From Mycobacterium syngnathidarum (GTDB lineage: Bacteria > Actinomycetota > Actinomycetes > Mycobacteriales > Mycobacteriaceae): 40,683 nucleotides of DNA. The DNA lies in assembly GCF_001942625.1 (NCBI RefSeq), contig NZ_MLCL01000090.1, positions 1 to 40,683 on the forward strand, read 5' to 3'. Shown piece by piece: positions 7,228 through 17,012 of this stretch. Each line of letters starts with the position of its first letter. Position 1 is the stretch's first letter. The position numbers were made by a program, and so were the translations under genes. The notes beneath the pieces are model-generated. The model saw nothing but the letters and a program-made list of their open reading frames with translations, had not been told where the DNA came from and did no database searches.

Positions 7228-8259
7228 ATGCGCATCGGAGTTCTCACCGGCGGCGGTGACTGTCCTGGCCTGAACGCGGTGATCCGGGCGGTGGTGCGGA
7301 CCTGCGATCAGCGTTACGGGTCGTCGGTGGTCGGGTTCCTCGACGGCTGGCGCGGTCTGCTGGAGGATCGCCGTATCCAACTGGCCAACGACGACCGCAA
7401 CGACCGGTTGCTGGCCAAGGGTGGCACCATGCTGGGCACCGCGCGGGTCAATCCGGACAAGCTGCGGGCGGGCCTGGAGCAGATCAAGCAGACACTCGAG
7501 GACAACGGGATCGACGTGCTGATCCCGATCGGTGGTGAAGGCACGCTGACCGCCGCCCACTGGCTGTCCGAGGAGAATGTCCCGGTGGTCGGGGTACCCA
7601 AGACCATCGACAACGACATCGACTGCACGGACGTGACTTTCGGACACGACACGGCGCTGCAGGTGGCGACCGAGGCGATCGATCGATTGCACAGCACGGC
7701 CGAATCGCATCAGCGGGTCATGCTGGTCGAGGTGATGGGCCGGCACTCGGGCTGGATCGCACTGAACGCCGGCATCGCCTCGGGCGCGCACATGACGCTG
7801 ATCCCCGAGCAGCCGTTCGATGTCGAGGAGGTCTGCCGGCTGGTCAAGAAGCGGTTCCAGCACGGGTCGTCACACTTCATCTGCGTGGTGGCCGAAGGGG
7901 CGAAGCCGGCCGAAGGCACCATGCAACTGCGCCAGGGTGGGATGGATGAGTTCGGGCACGAGAAATTCACCGGTGTGGCACAGCAATTGGCGCTCGAGGT
8001 GGAAAAGCGCATCAAGAAAGATGTGCGCGTCACGGTGCTGGGCCACGTGCAGCGCGGCGGCACCCCGACCGCGTACGACCGCGTGCTGGCCACCCGGTTC
8101 GGCGTGAACGCGGCCGATGCCGCACATGCCGGCGAATTCGGGATGATGGTGTCGTTGCAAGGCCAGGACATCGGCCGGGTATCGCTGGCCGATGCGACCC
8201 GCCAGCTGAAACTGGTACCGCAGTCCCGTTATGACGACGCCGCGGAGTTCTTCGGCTGA
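7228..8259 (+). CDS. pfkA: 6-phosphofructokinase
   Basis: A 343-residue phosphofructokinase, the same length as M. tuberculosis PfkA, catalysing phosphorylation of fructose 6-phosphate in glycolysis. Motifs are [16 protein letters not shown] (nucleotide-binding Gly loop), IPIGGEGT (phosphate-donor site), PKTIDNDI (catalytic Asp loop), [11 protein letters not shown] and [14 protein letters not shown]. The glycine after the acidic residue in GGEGT points to ATP rather than pyrophosphate as donor. The ATG at 7228 gives the family N-terminus; an in-frame ATG 9 bp earlier only adds MVP. The gene sits between gatA and gatB on the same strand, an order conserved in mycobacteria with no clear functional reason. 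Confidence 0.96.
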   Translation: MRIGVLTGGGDCPGLNAVIRAVVRTCDQRYGSSVVGFLDGWRGLLEDRRIQLANDDRNDRLLAKGGTMLGTARVNPDKLRAGLEQIKQTLEDNGIDVLIPIGGEGTLTAAHWLSEENVPVVGVPKTIDNDIDCTDVTFGHDTALQVATEAIDRLHSTAESHQRVMLVEVMGRHSGWIALNAGIASGAHMTLIPEQPFDVEEVCRLVKKRFQHGSSHFICVVAEGAKPAEGTMQLRQGGMDEFGHEKFTGVAQQLALEVEKRIKKDVRVTVLGHVQRGGTPTAYDRVLATRFGVNAADAAHAGEFGMMVSLQGQDIGRVSLADATRQLKLVPQSRYDDAAEFFG

Positions 8260-8272
8260 TTTCTTCCCTGCC

Positions 8273-8326
8273 AGCAGACGCAAATGCACCGTTTCACCAG
8301 CGAGAACGGGTACATATGCGTCTGCT
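8273..8326. repeat. Imperfect intergenic palindrome between pfkA and gatB
   Basis: AGCAGACGCA (8273-8282) and its exact complement TGCGTCTGCT (8317-8326) enclose a region that continues pairing with interruptions (AATGCACCGTT with AACGGGTACAT), ending in the loop TCACCAGCGAG. A repeat beginning GAGCAGACGCAAA is familiar to me from intergenic regions of fast-growing mycobacteria, so this may be a degenerate copy. It could act as the pfkA terminator. There is no U-tract. Confidence 0.5.
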
Positions 8327-8349
8327 CGCCGAGGAGAATTGCGCCCAAC

Positions 8350-8355
8350 TAGGAT
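8350..8355 (+). promoter_or_regulatory. -10 box of gatB (near-leaderless)
   Basis: TAGGAT (TANNNT) predicts a transcription start near 8362, one base before the gatB ATG at 8363. No Shine-Dalgarno sequence is evident. Confidence 0.5.
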
Positions 8356-8362
8356 CGACACC

Positions 8363-9874
8363 ATGTCTGTCGCTACCGCTGAACTCGTCGACTACGACGA
8401 CGTCATCGCCGCCTACGAGCCGGTCATGGGCATGGAGGTGCACGTCGAGCTGTCCACGGCCACCAAGATGTTCTGCGGCTGCGCCAACCGGTTCGGTGCC
8501 GAGCCCAACACGCTGGTCTGCCCGGTATGCCTCGGGCTGCCCGGGTCTTTGCCAGTGCTCAACGAGGCGGCGGTCGAGGCGGCGATCCGCATCGGCCTGG
8601 CGCTCAACTGCGACATCGCGCCCTGGGGCCGGTTCGCCCGGAAGAATTACTTCTACCCGGACCAGCCGAAGAACTACCAGATCTCCCAGTACGACGAGCC
8701 GATCGCCGTCAACGGATACCTCGACGTGCCGCTCGACGACGGCACCACGTTCCGTGTCGAGATCGAGCGTGCCCACATGGAGGAGGACACCGGCAAGCTG
8801 ACCCACCTGGGCAGCGACACCGGCCGCATCGCGGGCGCCACCACCTCGCTGGCCGACTTCAACCGGGCCGGCGTTCCGCTGATCGAGATCGTCACCAAGC
8901 CCATCGAGGGAACCGGCGCGCGCGCACCGGAAATCGCTCGGGCCTACGTCACGGCCCTGCGAGATCTACTGCGCGGCTTGGGTGTTTCGGATGTGCGGAT
9001 GGACCAGGGGTCGATGCGGTGCGATTCGAACCTGTCCCTCAAGTCCGTCGGCGCCGCCGAGTTCGGCACCCGCACCGAGACCAAGAACGTGAACTCGCTC
9101 AAGAGCGTCGAGGTGGCCGTCCGGTACGAGATGCGCCGCCAGGCCGCGGTGCTCAACTCCGGCGGCACGGTCACCCAGGAGACCCGGCACTTCCATGAAG
9201 ACGGGTACACCTCTCCGGGGCGCAGCAAGGAAACCGCGCAGGACTACCGCTACTTTCCCGAGCCCGACCTCGAGCCGGTCGCTCCCGACGCCGAATTGGT
9301 CGAACGGCTGCGTGAGACCATCCCGGAGCTGCCGTGGTTGGCGCGCAAGCGGATTCAGCAGGACTGGGGCGTCTCCGACGAGGTGATGCGCGATCTCGTC
9401 AACGCCGGTGTGGTCGAGTTGGTGGCCGCCACCGTCTCCCACGGCGCCTCCAGCGAGGCCGCGCGCGCCTGGTGGGGCAACTTCTTGGTGCAGAAGGCCA
9501 ATGAAACCGACGTGGCCGCGTCCGACCTTCCGATCACCCCGGCCCAGGTGGCCGCCGTCGTCAAACTCGTCGACGAGGGCACACTGTCCAACAAGCTGGC
9601 CCGCCAGGTCGTCGAGGGCGTGTTGGCCGGCGAGGGCGAGCCCGAGCAGGTAATGGCCGACCGGGGCCTGGCCCTCGTGCGTGACGACTCGGTGATCCAG
9701 GCGGCCATTGATAAAGCGCTCGAGGCTCAGCCCGATGTGGTGGAGAAGATTCGCGGCGGAAAGGTCCAGGCCGCCGGGGCGATCGTCGGCGCGGTGATGA
9801 AGGCCACCAAGGGCTCGGCCGACGCCGCCCGGGTCCGTGAGTTGGTCTTGTCCGCGTGCGGGCAGGCCGGATAA
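8363..9874 (+). CDS. gatB: Glu-tRNA(Gln)/Asp-tRNA(Asn) amidotransferase subunit B
   Basis: A 503-residue GatB that binds the mischarged tRNA, activates the glutamyl group with ATP and receives ammonia from GatA. Visible motifs are MGMEVHVEL, a cysteine cluster (MFCGC...[11 protein letters not shown]) expected to bind zinc, [16 protein letters not shown], and [14 protein letters not shown]. The C-terminal YqeY-like tRNA-binding domain ends with [20 protein letters not shown]. The ATG at 8363 was chosen because the family begins [11 protein letters not shown] and the codon lies directly after a -10 box. The open frame continues upstream to 8231, but that part overlaps pfkA and the intergenic palindrome. 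Confidence 0.97.
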   Translation: MSVATAELVDYDDVIAAYEPVMGMEVHVELSTATKMFCGCANRFGAEPNTLVCPVCLGLPGSLPVLNEAAVEAAIRIGLALNCDIAPWGRFARKNYFYPDQPKNYQISQYDEPIAVNGYLDVPLDDGTTFRVEIERAHMEEDTGKLTHLGSDTGRIAGATTSLADFNRAGVPLIEIVTKPIEGTGARAPEIARAYVTALRDLLRGLGVSDVRMDQGSMRCDSNLSLKSVGAAEFGTRTETKNVNSLKSVEVAVRYEMRRQAAVLNSGGTVTQETRHFHEDGYTSPGRSKETAQDYRYFPEPDLEPVAPDAELVERLRETIPELPWLARKRIQQDWGVSDEVMRDLVNAGVVELVAATVSHGASSEAARAWWGNFLVQKANETDVAASDLPITPAQVAAVVKLVDEGTLSNKLARQVVEGVLAGEGEPEQVMADRGLALVRDDSVIQAAIDKALEAQPDVVEKIRGGKVQAAGAIVGAVMKATKGSADAARVRELVLSACGQAG

Positions 9875-9887
9875 CCGGCCCGTCAGC

Positions 9888-10541
9888 TCACCGGCCGGCG
9901 ATCATCGTCATCGCCGCGGCGGCATATTGCTCGAGCCGCTCGCGCGGGTAGTTGTCCGGATCGTGTACGGCCAGCCGGCCGAGCATCTCGGCGAACGAGA
10001 GCAACGTGTGGCCGAGCAGCTCCGGATCGAGCGCAGCAAGCCGGGGATCGACCGCTATGCCGGCTTTCGCCATTTGCTCGACCTGCGCGAGGATCTGGTT
10101 GCGTGCGTTGCGGACCGCCGCCCGATAGTCCCGCGGGGCACTGTCGGGCACGGTGAGGATGAGCCGCCAGCGCGTCGGATTCTCCAACACGCAACGGAGG
10201 AACCCGGTGACGGTCGCGGTGTAGGCGTCGGTGGGGCCGGAGGCAGACAGATTCTTGGGCAGGGCGGTCAGCACCTGGCTCAGCCCGTTCTGGTGCTCGC
10301 GGATGAGTAAGGCGGTCACCAGTTCGGTGCGCGTCCGGAACGCGGTGTAGAGCACGGGTTTGCCGACTCCGCCGGCCTCGGCGACCGCCTCCATCCTCAG
10401 CTCGTGCAAGGGGCAGTCGTGGAGCACGGTCATCGCCGCATCCAGAAGTTGCTCGCGCCGTTCTTCACGCGGGAGCCGCGGTGCATATCTGCGGCGCTGG
10501 CGGTCAGGCACCCGGACAATGGTACGTGATAGCCCAACCAT
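9888..10541 (-). CDS. TetR/AcrR-family transcriptional regulator
   Basis: A 217-residue protein with an N-terminal TetR helix-turn-helix (REERREQLLDAAMTVLHD, then RMEAVAEAGGVGKPVLYTAF, about residues 26-72) and an all-helical C-terminal ligand/dimer domain. The ATG at 10541 begins a ~20-residue basic extension (VRVPDRQRRRYAPRLP); a GTG at 10511 would remove part of it. It is convergent with gatB (13 bp apart) and lies downstream of lppZ on the same strand. No clear palindromic operator is seen upstream, and its target is unknown. I do not recall a TetR gene at this position in M. tuberculosis, so it may be a local insertion. Confidence 0.85.
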   Translation of the reverse strand: MVGLSRTIVRVPDRQRRRYAPRLPREERREQLLDAAMTVLHDCPLHELRMEAVAEAGGVGKPVLYTAFRTRTELVTALLIREHQNGLSQVLTALPKNLSASGPTDAYTATVTGFLRCVLENPTRWRLILTVPDSAPRDYRAAVRNARNQILAQVEQMAKAGIAVDPRLAALDPELLGHTLLSFAEMLGRLAVHDPDNYPRERLEQYAAAAMTMIAGR

Positions 10542-10642
10542 TTCTAAGACCCGGTTGTGAGCCCGGTATGTGTATTCCGCCGGTGTTGTGGCAGTCGCCG
10601 GTCAGGCCCGGAGAGTCACCTCACGTCGAAATGTGTTGTGCG

Positions 10643-11764
10643 TCAGGTGTTGTCAGCGTTGCTGCGCGGGAAGCCGCCACCCTGCGGGAAGAGCGGGAAG
10701 ACGACGTCGTCGAAACTCTCGGCATCTCCGGTCGTTCGATTCACCGTCGCGCCCCACACATTGCCGTCGGGGGAGAGCTGCAATGCCCACGCGTGCCCGC
10801 GCACGTTCTCCCGCACCACCTCGGGGTCACCGGTCACGGCGCCGGTGTCGGGCGCCAGGCGCACCGCAACGGTCTTCTTCGAGTCGACCAGGTTGACCAA
10901 CACCGTGCCCTCCAGGGCCGCGCACCCGGCAACGCCCGGTCGGTCCGGCCACGTCCACACCGTGGACACCTTGGAATCCTTGGTGATCCGCTGCAGCCGA
11001 TCGGCACTCGGAGTGCGGTCGGTGACGTAGAGCGAGCCGTCGGCCGAATCCACACACATGGACCCGGCCGCGCCGAGGCCGCTCAGCGCCGTGGTGATCG
11101 GCGCCTGGTTGACCGTGGTGGGCTGCTCGATGCGCAGCACCTTGCCGGCCAGTGAATTGGGATCGGCCGCCAGTGCCGGATCGCCGGCATCACCGGTCTG
11201 AACCAGCAGTGTGGTTTTGCTCGTGAAGGTCAGCGATCCCATGTTTCCGGTGGCCCCCTTGGGGATGCCGGTGAGAATCGGCTTCGGCACGTCGCCCTCG
11301 GCGATGCGGATCACCCGGTTGTCGGTCGGCGTGCTGACGTAGGCGTACATCAGCCCGTCCTGCCCGTACGTCGGCGACAACACGATGTCCATCAGGCCGC
11401 CGTCACCAGACGGATCGACCGGGATCGTCACCTTGACCTTCGGCTCGGCCTTCACCGAAACCTGCTTGACCGCGCCGGTGAGCCGCTCGGCGACCAGGGC
11501 GGACTGGCTGTCGGGCAGCATGACCAAACCGCTGGTGCTGTCCAGGCAGCCCTGCATGACGCCAGTCGCCTTGCATTCCTTCGGGAACGGCTTGGCCGGC
11601 AGTGGAGGTGGAGGCGGCGGGGTCGTGGTGGGCCCCGGCTCCATCTTCGGTTCCGTGGTGAACGGCTCGGACTGGGCCGCGTCGAATCGGGCGCAGCCCG
11701 AACCGACCAGCATCGCGGCACACAGAACGGCGGCCACCCCCGTCATCCGCCGGCGCGATTTCAT
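10643..11764 (-). CDS. lppZ: Lipoprotein LppZ, PQQ/sugar-dehydrogenase-like beta-propeller
   Basis: A 373-residue exported lipoprotein, the same length as LppZ (Rv3006). A signal peptide ends in the lipobox LVGSGC (Cys24), followed by a Pro/Thr-rich linker (PGPTTTPPPPPP) and a domain resembling soluble glucose/sorbosone dehydrogenases (DPSGDGGLMDIVLSPTYGQDGLMY, VQTGDAGDPALAADPNSLAGKVLRI). In that family the fold is a six-bladed propeller; whether this one binds PQQ is unproven. The ATG lies exactly at the transcription start predicted from TAATCT at 11771-11776, so the mRNA is probably leaderless. It is divergent from the DoxX gene. Confidence 0.88.
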   Translation of the reverse strand: MKSRRRMTGVAAVLCAAMLVGSGCARFDAAQSEPFTTEPKMEPGPTTTPPPPPPLPAKPFPKECKATGVMQGCLDSTSGLVMLPDSQSALVAERLTGAVKQVSVKAEPKVKVTIPVDPSGDGGLMDIVLSPTYGQDGLMYAYVSTPTDNRVIRIAEGDVPKPILTGIPKGATGNMGSLTFTSKTTLLVQTGDAGDPALAADPNSLAGKVLRIEQPTTVNQAPITTALSGLGAAGSMCVDSADGSLYVTDRTPSADRLQRITKDSKVSTVWTWPDRPGVAGCAALEGTVLVNLVDSKKTVAVRLAPDTGAVTGDPEVVRENVRGHAWALQLSPDGNVWGATVNRTTGDAESFDDVVFPLFPQGGGFPRSNADNT

Positions 11765-11770
11765 GCCGCC

Positions 11771-11776
11771 AGATTA
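11771..11776 (-). promoter_or_regulatory. -10 box of lppZ (leaderless)
   Basis: Read on the minus strand this is TAATCT. The predicted +1 is the A of the lppZ ATG at 11764. Confidence 0.55.
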
Positions 11777-11886
11777 CGGATGACCCGGCAGTGCGCGCCA
11801 CGTCGGGACCGTGCGCCGCGTCCCCAGCGGCCCGATACCAGGCAGAAGCGCCGGGGTAAATGCTCGGATCGAACCGAACTTGCACT

Positions 11887-11892
11887 TACCCT
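11887..11892 (+). promoter_or_regulatory. -10 box of the DoxX-family gene
   Basis: TACCCT predicts transcription start at about 11899, one base before the GTG at 11900. No ribosome-binding site is present. Confidence 0.5.
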
Positions 11893-11899
11893 GGCAGCT

Positions 11900-12742
11900 G
11901 TGACCAGTCACTCGCAGGACCCACAAGCCTGGCAACGACCGGGTTACTCGGACGATGCCGCCAGGCCGGCCGGAGCCAGCCTGGTCGACCCAGAAGATGA
12001 CCTGCCGTCGGCGACGTACGGCGGGGACTTCGAAACCACCGCGATTCCGCGCTACGACTCCAAAACGGGTGATCAGTCGGCGTTCAGCCTGGTCGCCGAC
12101 CCCGAGCCGCTGCCCTATGCACAGCCCGGCGGCCCCGCCCCGATGGCGCCCTTCTCGGCCGAGCCGGCCGAGATCGAACGCGACGAGTTCGTCGACGATC
12201 GCGTCAAGGCCGCCGGCCGCAGAGGCACCCAGGACCTGGGTCTGCTGATCCTGCGGGTGGCCCTGGGCGGGCTGATGATCATCCACGGCCTGCAGAAGGC
12301 GTTCGGATGGTGGGGCGGCCCGGGTCTGGACGGGTTCAACACCTCGCTGGGCGAGATGGGCTTCAAGAACGCCGACATCCTGACCTATGCGGCCACCGGC
12401 GGCCAGATCGCCGCCGGTGTGTTGCTGGTGCTGGGGCTGTTCACGCCGATCGCTGCGGCCGGCGCCCTGGCCTACCTGATCAACGGGGTGCTCGCCGCGG
12501 CGATGGCGGCCCATGAGCAGGCCCGGCTCTCGGAAGTGATCACCGACGGAACCGAATACCGGCTGATCGTTGCAGCCGCCGCGGCCGCGATCATCCTGAC
12601 CGGCCCGGGTCGTTACGGATTCGACGCCGGTCGAGGCTGGGCCCGGCGGCCCTTCGTCGGATCATTCGTCGCCCTGTTGCTGGGCGTGGCCGGCGGCATC
12701 GCCATCTGGGTGCTGCTCAACGGCGGCAACCCACTCGGATGA
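11900..12742 (+). CDS. DoxX/DoxD-family membrane protein (Rv3005c-like)
   Basis: A 280-residue protein (Rv3005c is about 279). The first ~110 residues are soluble and acidic/Pro-rich. A four-helix DoxX domain follows, with LILRVALGGLMIIHGLQKAFGWWGGPG, GGQIAAGVLLVLGLFTPIAAAGAL and IVAAAAAAIILTGPGRYGFD. A fifth hydrophobic helix closes the C-terminus. In M. tuberculosis the DoxX homologue has been linked to a membrane oxidoreductase complex with SodA and SseA that resists thiol and oxidative stress; that link is from the literature and is not visible here. The GTG at 11900 gives the family N-terminus (VTSHSQDP) and follows a -10 box. The frame is open further upstream without family character. 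Confidence 0.88.
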   Translation: MTSHSQDPQAWQRPGYSDDAARPAGASLVDPEDDLPSATYGGDFETTAIPRYDSKTGDQSAFSLVADPEPLPYAQPGGPAPMAPFSAEPAEIERDEFVDDRVKAAGRRGTQDLGLLILRVALGGLMIIHGLQKAFGWWGGPGLDGFNTSLGEMGFKNADILTYAATGGQIAAGVLLVLGLFTPIAAAGALAYLINGVLAAAMAAHEQARLSEVITDGTEYRLIVAAAAAAIILTGPGRYGFDAGRGWARRPFVGSFVALLLGVAGGIAIWVLLNGGNPLG

Positions 12743-12767
12743 CACAGCGCTGAACGGCGCTGAACGG

Positions 12768-13157
12768 TCAGGCGTACGGATTCGGCACCCGGCCGCCGCT
12801 CACCTCGGTCAGCAACGGCAGTGTTGCGAACGTCACGGCCGGCAGGCGCAGGTCGGTTCCGTCTTTGAGGTCGGCAATCGCCCAGGACGCCCGGTCGAAC
12901 CGCAGTCCTTTGATCTCGTCCCAGGACACCGTGCGGCTGCGCGTCAGAGCACGTGCGGTCACCGAGTCTGCATCGGCGGTGGTGCGGTACCGGATGATGG
13001 CCGCCGACAAGGCAACCGGGATCACCAGCAGCACCGAGAACACGGTCGGATTGCTCAGCACCAGGGTCAACAGGCCCAGCGTCAGGAAGCCGACTGCCAG
13101 GTGGGCCATGGGCGATATCCGGATGACGACGGGGGCGGTTGCCGAACGTGCGCTCAC
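12768..13157 (-). CDS. cfp6: Low-molecular-weight antigen Cfp6-like membrane protein
   Basis: A 129-residue protein with two closely spaced hydrophobic helices (about 19-52, HLAVGFLTLGLLTLVLSN and VFSVLLVIPVALSAAII) followed by a PH-like domain (YRTTADADSVTARALTRSR, TVSWDEIKGLRF). This is the bacterial PH-domain architecture. It is Rv3004/Cfp6 by position (convergent with DoxX, divergent from ilvB). It is somewhat longer than Cfp6 as I recall it, because the N-terminus extends to a GTG at 13157 with GAGGA upstream; an internal ATG at residue 17 could be the true start. Role unknown. Confidence 0.75.
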   Translation of the reverse strand: MSARSATAPVVIRISPMAHLAVGFLTLGLLTLVLSNPTVFSVLLVIPVALSAAIIRYRTTADADSVTARALTRSRTVSWDEIKGLRFDRASWAIADLKDGTDLRLPAVTFATLPLLTEVSGGRVPNPYA

Positions 13158-13231
13158 AGGCTCATCCTCGCATCAGCCGGCCGGCCGGCCCGCAGGCGCG
13201 GCCCGGATTGCCGAGAGCCAGGGCGGGCAAT

Positions 13232-13261
13232 TTGACCTTTAACCTGTACGGCAGCTACCGT
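13232..13261 (+). promoter_or_regulatory. ilvBNC promoter
   Basis: TTGACC (13232-13237), an 18-bp spacer and TACCGT (13256-13261) form a good SigA-type promoter. The predicted transcription start is about 13268, only two bases before the leader-peptide ATG. Confidence 0.7.
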
Positions 13262-13269
13262 CAAGTGCT

Positions 13270-13341
13270 ATGCAGACCCCCGGATTGCTCGTAGTAATTG
13301 GTTGGCGCGTTGATGCCGCGCTGGCCCTCTGCCGGGCATAG
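13270..13341 (+). CDS. ilvB leader peptide (branched-chain amino acid attenuator)
   Basis: A 23-codon open frame starting ATG 13270 and ending TAG 13339-13341; the peptide begins MQTPGLLVVIGWR. Codons 6-10 are Leu-Leu-Val-Val-Ile, exactly the three products of the pathway controlled by ilvBNC, which is the signature of ribosome-mediated attenuation. The ATG lies about two bases after the predicted transcription start with no room for a Shine-Dalgarno sequence, so the peptide is probably translated from a leaderless message. It is followed by a competing stem and a U-tract terminator before ilvB. Peptide leaders at ilvB are known in corynebacteria. Confidence 0.8.
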   Translation: MQTPGLLVVIGWRVDAALALCRA

Positions 13342-13360
13342 CCAACCGCATCGACGCGCC
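13300..13360 (+). promoter_or_regulatory. Attenuator pause/anti-terminator stem
   Basis: GGCGCGTTGATGC (13304-13316) can pair with GCATCGACGCGCC (13348-13360) over 13 bp with one G-U. In addition, GGTTGGC (13300-13306) can pair with GCCAACC (13341-13347). The left strands lie just 3' of the control codons, where a stalled ribosome would cover them, so these foldings should respond to charged Leu/Val/Ile tRNA levels. I could not identify by eye the alternative partner that would break the terminator. Confidence 0.6.
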
Positions 13361-13395
13361 ACCCTCGTACAGCTGCCGGCTGACGGGGGTTTTTT
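13361..13395 (+). terminator. ilvB attenuator terminator
   Basis: ACCCTCGT (13361-13368) pairs with ACGGGGGT (13383-13390) with one G-U. Inside it CAGC (13370-13373) pairs with GCTG (13379-13382). The stem is followed by five more T residues (13391-13395). This is an unusually classical rho-independent terminator for a mycobacterium, 83 bp upstream of ilvB. Confidence 0.85.
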
Positions 13396-13478
13396 ATTTG
13401 CCCAACAAGCGCGCCGGAACCATTGAAAAATTGAAGTTTCCGCCAAGAGGAATGTGACGCAACCGTGAAGAGGACATC

Positions 13479-15341
13479 GTGAGCGCACCGACAACACGAC
13501 CGCCAGCCCGGTCGGGAACAGCGCCTGCCAACGGCGCAGCCAAGACCAAATCAGATTCGGGACAGCCCAATCGGGTTGCACCGCAGCAGCTCACCGGCGC
13601 CCAGGCGGTCGTCCGGTCGCTCGAAGAGCTCGGCGTCGACGTCGTCTTCGGCATCCCGGGCGGCGCCGTGTTGCCGGTCTACGATCCGCTGTTCGACTCC
13701 CAGAAGCTGCGCCACGTGCTCGTCCGTCACGAGCAGGGCGCCGGCCACGCGGCCAGCGGTTACGCCCACGCCACCGGCAAGGTCGGCGTGATGATGGCCA
13801 CCTCGGGCCCCGGCGCCACCAACCTGATCACCCCGCTGGCCGACGCCCAGATGGACTCCATCCCCGTGGTGGCCATCACCGGGCAGGTGGGCCGCAGCCT
13901 GATCGGCACCGACGCCTTCCAGGAAGCCGACATCACCGGCATGACCATGCCGATCACCAAGCACAACTTCCTGGTGCGCAACGGTGACGACATCGCCCAG
14001 GTGATGGCCGAGGCCTTCCACATCGCCCGCTCGGGCCGACCGGGCGCGGTGCTCGTCGACGTCCCCAAGGACATCCTGCAGGGCCAGTGCACCTTCTCCT
14101 GGCCGCCGCAGCTGGATCTGCCCGGCTACAAGCCGAACACCAAACCGCACAGCCGTCAGGTGCGCGAGGCCGCGAAGCTGATCGCCGCGGCACGCAAGCC
14201 GGTGCTCTACGTCGGTGGCGGTGTCATCCGTGGTGAGGCCAGCGCCGAACTGCTCGAGCTGGCCGAGCTGACCGGCATCCCCGTCGTCACCACCCTGATG
14301 GCGCGCGGTGCGTTCCCGGACAGCCACCCCCAGCACCTCGGGATGCCAGGCATGCACGGCACCGTGGCCGCGGTGGGCGCCCTGCAGAAGAGCGACCTGC
14401 TGATCGCCCTTGGCACCCGGTTCGATGACCGTGTCACGGGCCAGCTGTCCTCGTTCGCCCCCGAGGCGAAGGTGATCCACGCCGACATCGACCCGGCAGA
14501 GATCGGCAAGAATCGCCACGCCGACGTGCCGATCGTCGGTGACGTCAAGGCCGTCGTCACCGACCTGATCGAGGTGCTGCGCCGCGACGGGACCACAAGC
14601 GCCGCACTGCAACTCGACGGCTGGTGGGGGTACCTGTCCGGCCTCAAGTCGACGTACCCGCTGAGCTACGGCCCGCAGAGCGACGGCAGCCTGAGCCCCG
14701 AGTACGTCATCGAGAAGCTGGGTCAGATCGCCGGACCCGAGGCGGTCTATGTCGCCGGGGTGGGCCAGCACCAGATGTGGGCCGCGCAGTTCGTCAAGTA
14801 CGAGAACCCGAAGACGTGGCTGAACTCCGGTGGCCTGGGCACCATGGGCTACGCCGTCCCGGCGGCCATGGGCGCCAAGTTCGCCCGCCCCGAGGCCGAG
14901 GTGTGGGCCATCGACGGCGACGGCTGCTTCCAGATGACCAACCAGGAACTGGCCACCTGCGCCATCGAGGGCGCGCCGATCAAGGTGGCGTTGATCAACA
15001 ACGGCAACCTGGGCATGGTGCGGCAATGGCAGACGCTGTTCTACGAGCAGCGCTACAGCCAGACCGACCTGGCCACGCACTCACGCCGGATTCCGGACTT
15101 CGTCAAGCTGGCCGAGGCGCTGGGCTGCGCCGGCCTGCGCTGCGAGCGGGCCGAGGACGTCGAGGACGTCATCAACCAGGCCCGGGCCATCAACGACCGC
15201 CCGGTGGTCATCGACTTCGTCGTCGGTGCGGATGCGCAGGTGTGGCCGATGGTTGCCGCCGGCACCAGCAATGACGAGATCATGGCAGCCCGGGACATCC
15301 GGCCGCTGTTCGACGAAAACGACAACGAGGGGCATGCCTGA
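13479..15341 (+). CDS. ilvB: Acetolactate synthase large (catalytic) subunit
   Basis: A 620-residue thiamine-diphosphate enzyme condensing pyruvate to acetolactate (or with 2-ketobutyrate to acetohydroxybutyrate), the first common step of Val/Leu/Ile synthesis. Motifs are [15 protein letters not shown], the catalytic Glu in [22 protein letters not shown]-region [12 protein letters not shown] and the TPP motif GDGCFQM...[10 protein letters not shown] ~40-residue Pro/Ala-rich N-terminal extension matches M. tuberculosis IlvB1 (618 aa). GTG start with GAAGAGGA upstream. Its stop overlaps the ilvN ATG (TGATG), giving tight subunit coupling. Expression is gated by the upstream attenuator. Confidence 0.97.
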   Translation: MSAPTTRPPARSGTAPANGAAKTKSDSGQPNRVAPQQLTGAQAVVRSLEELGVDVVFGIPGGAVLPVYDPLFDSQKLRHVLVRHEQGAGHAASGYAHATGKVGVMMATSGPGATNLITPLADAQMDSIPVVAITGQVGRSLIGTDAFQEADITGMTMPITKHNFLVRNGDDIAQVMAEAFHIARSGRPGAVLVDVPKDILQGQCTFSWPPQLDLPGYKPNTKPHSRQVREAAKLIAAARKPVLYVGGGVIRGEASAELLELAELTGIPVVTTLMARGAFPDSHPQHLGMPGMHGTVAAVGALQKSDLLIALGTRFDDRVTGQLSSFAPEAKVIHADIDPAEIGKNRHADVPIVGDVKAVVTDLIEVLRRDGTTSAALQLDGWWGYLSGLKSTYPLSYGPQSDGSLSPEYVIEKLGQIAGPEAVYVAGVGQHQMWAAQFVKYENPKTWLNSGGLGTMGYAVPAAMGAKFARPEAEVWAIDGDGCFQMTNQELATCAIEGAPIKVALINNGNLGMVRQWQTLFYEQRYSQTDLATHSRRIPDFVKLAEALGCAGLRCERAEDVEDVINQARAINDRPVVIDFVVGADAQVWPMVAAGTSNDEIMAARDIRPLFDENDNEGHA

Positions 15342-15853
15342 TGAGCAACACCACCCCCACCCACACCTTGTCGGTGTTGGTCGAGGACAAACCCGGTGTT
15401 CTCGCCCGGGTGGCCTCGCTGTTCTCGCGCCGCGGCTACAACATCCAGTCCCTGGCCGTGGGTGCCACCGAGCAGAAGCACATGTCTCGGATGACGATCG
15501 TGGTCAGCGTCGAGGAATCGCCGTTGGAGCAGATCACCAAGCAGCTCAACAAGCTGATCAACGTGATCAAGATCGTCGAGCAGGAGGACGACAACTCCGT
15601 CTCCCGCGAGCTCGCCCTGATCAAGGTGCGTGCCGATGCGTCCAACCGCGGCCAGGTGATCGAAGCGGTGAACCTGTTCCGCGCCAAGGTCGTTGACGTT
15701 TCGACCGAGTCCCTGACCGTCGAGGCGACCGGAACCCCGGAGAAGCTGGAGGCCCTGCTGCGGGTCCTGGAGCCCTACGGTATCCGCGAGATCGCACAGT
15801 CCGGCATGGTGTCGGTCTCGCGCGGACCGCGCGGTATCAGCGCAGTGAAGTAA
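15341..15853 (+). CDS. ilvN: Acetolactate synthase small (regulatory) subunit
   Basis: A 170-residue regulatory subunit with an N-terminal ACT domain (THTLSVLVEDKPGVLARVASLFSRRGYNI cut from residues ~6-34, then SLAVG) that binds valine for feedback inhibition, and a C-terminal ALS_ss domain (ELALIKVRAD, VEATGTPEKLEALL). The length is normal. The ATG overlaps the ilvB stop by one base, so the two subunits are translationally coupled. ilvC follows 55 bp downstream with its own ribosome-binding site. Confidence 0.97.
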   Translation: MSNTTPTHTLSVLVEDKPGVLARVASLFSRRGYNIQSLAVGATEQKHMSRMTIVVSVEESPLEQITKQLNKLINVIKIVEQEDDNSVSRELALIKVRADASNRGQVIEAVNLFRAKVVDVSTESLTVEATGTPEKLEALLRVLEPYGIREIAQSGMVSVSRGPRGISAVK

Positions 15854-15872
15854 GCACGTCAAGTAGCGTTAG

Positions 15873-16922
<1,050 letters not shown>

Positions 16923-16936
16923 CCTGCACGCTGACT

Positions 16937-16983
16937 GGCCAGTTGTTGCACGCAAGCTAGGAAAATGCGTGCAGTAACTGGCC
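16937..16983 (+). terminator. ilvBNC terminator, 18-bp stem
   Basis: The arm at 16937-16954 (GGCCAGTTGTTGCACGCA) pairs along all 18 positions with 16966-16983 (two G-U pairs), with an 11-nt loop AGCTAGGAAAA and a short TTT after the stem. It ends the ilvBNC operon just before a convergent lipoprotein gene, so it may work in both directions. Confidence 0.8.
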
Positions 16984-17012
16984 TTTCGCGTTCCCGGATG
17001 CCCAGGCGCGCC

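Noticed and set aside
5731..7863. Long open frame on the minus strand (710 codons) opposite gatA and pfkA
   Set aside because: It is antisense to two clear genes, rich in Arg/His/Gly/Asp and without family motifs; this is the usual shadow of GC-ending codons.
12744..12766. Tandem CGCTGAACGG pair between DoxX and cfp6
   Set aside because: Only two 10-base units with no other signal; likely chance or a minor slippage event.
13551..15080. Long minus-strand open frame opposite ilvB
   Set aside because: Shadow of the ilvB codon pattern, with no domain and no ribosome-binding site.
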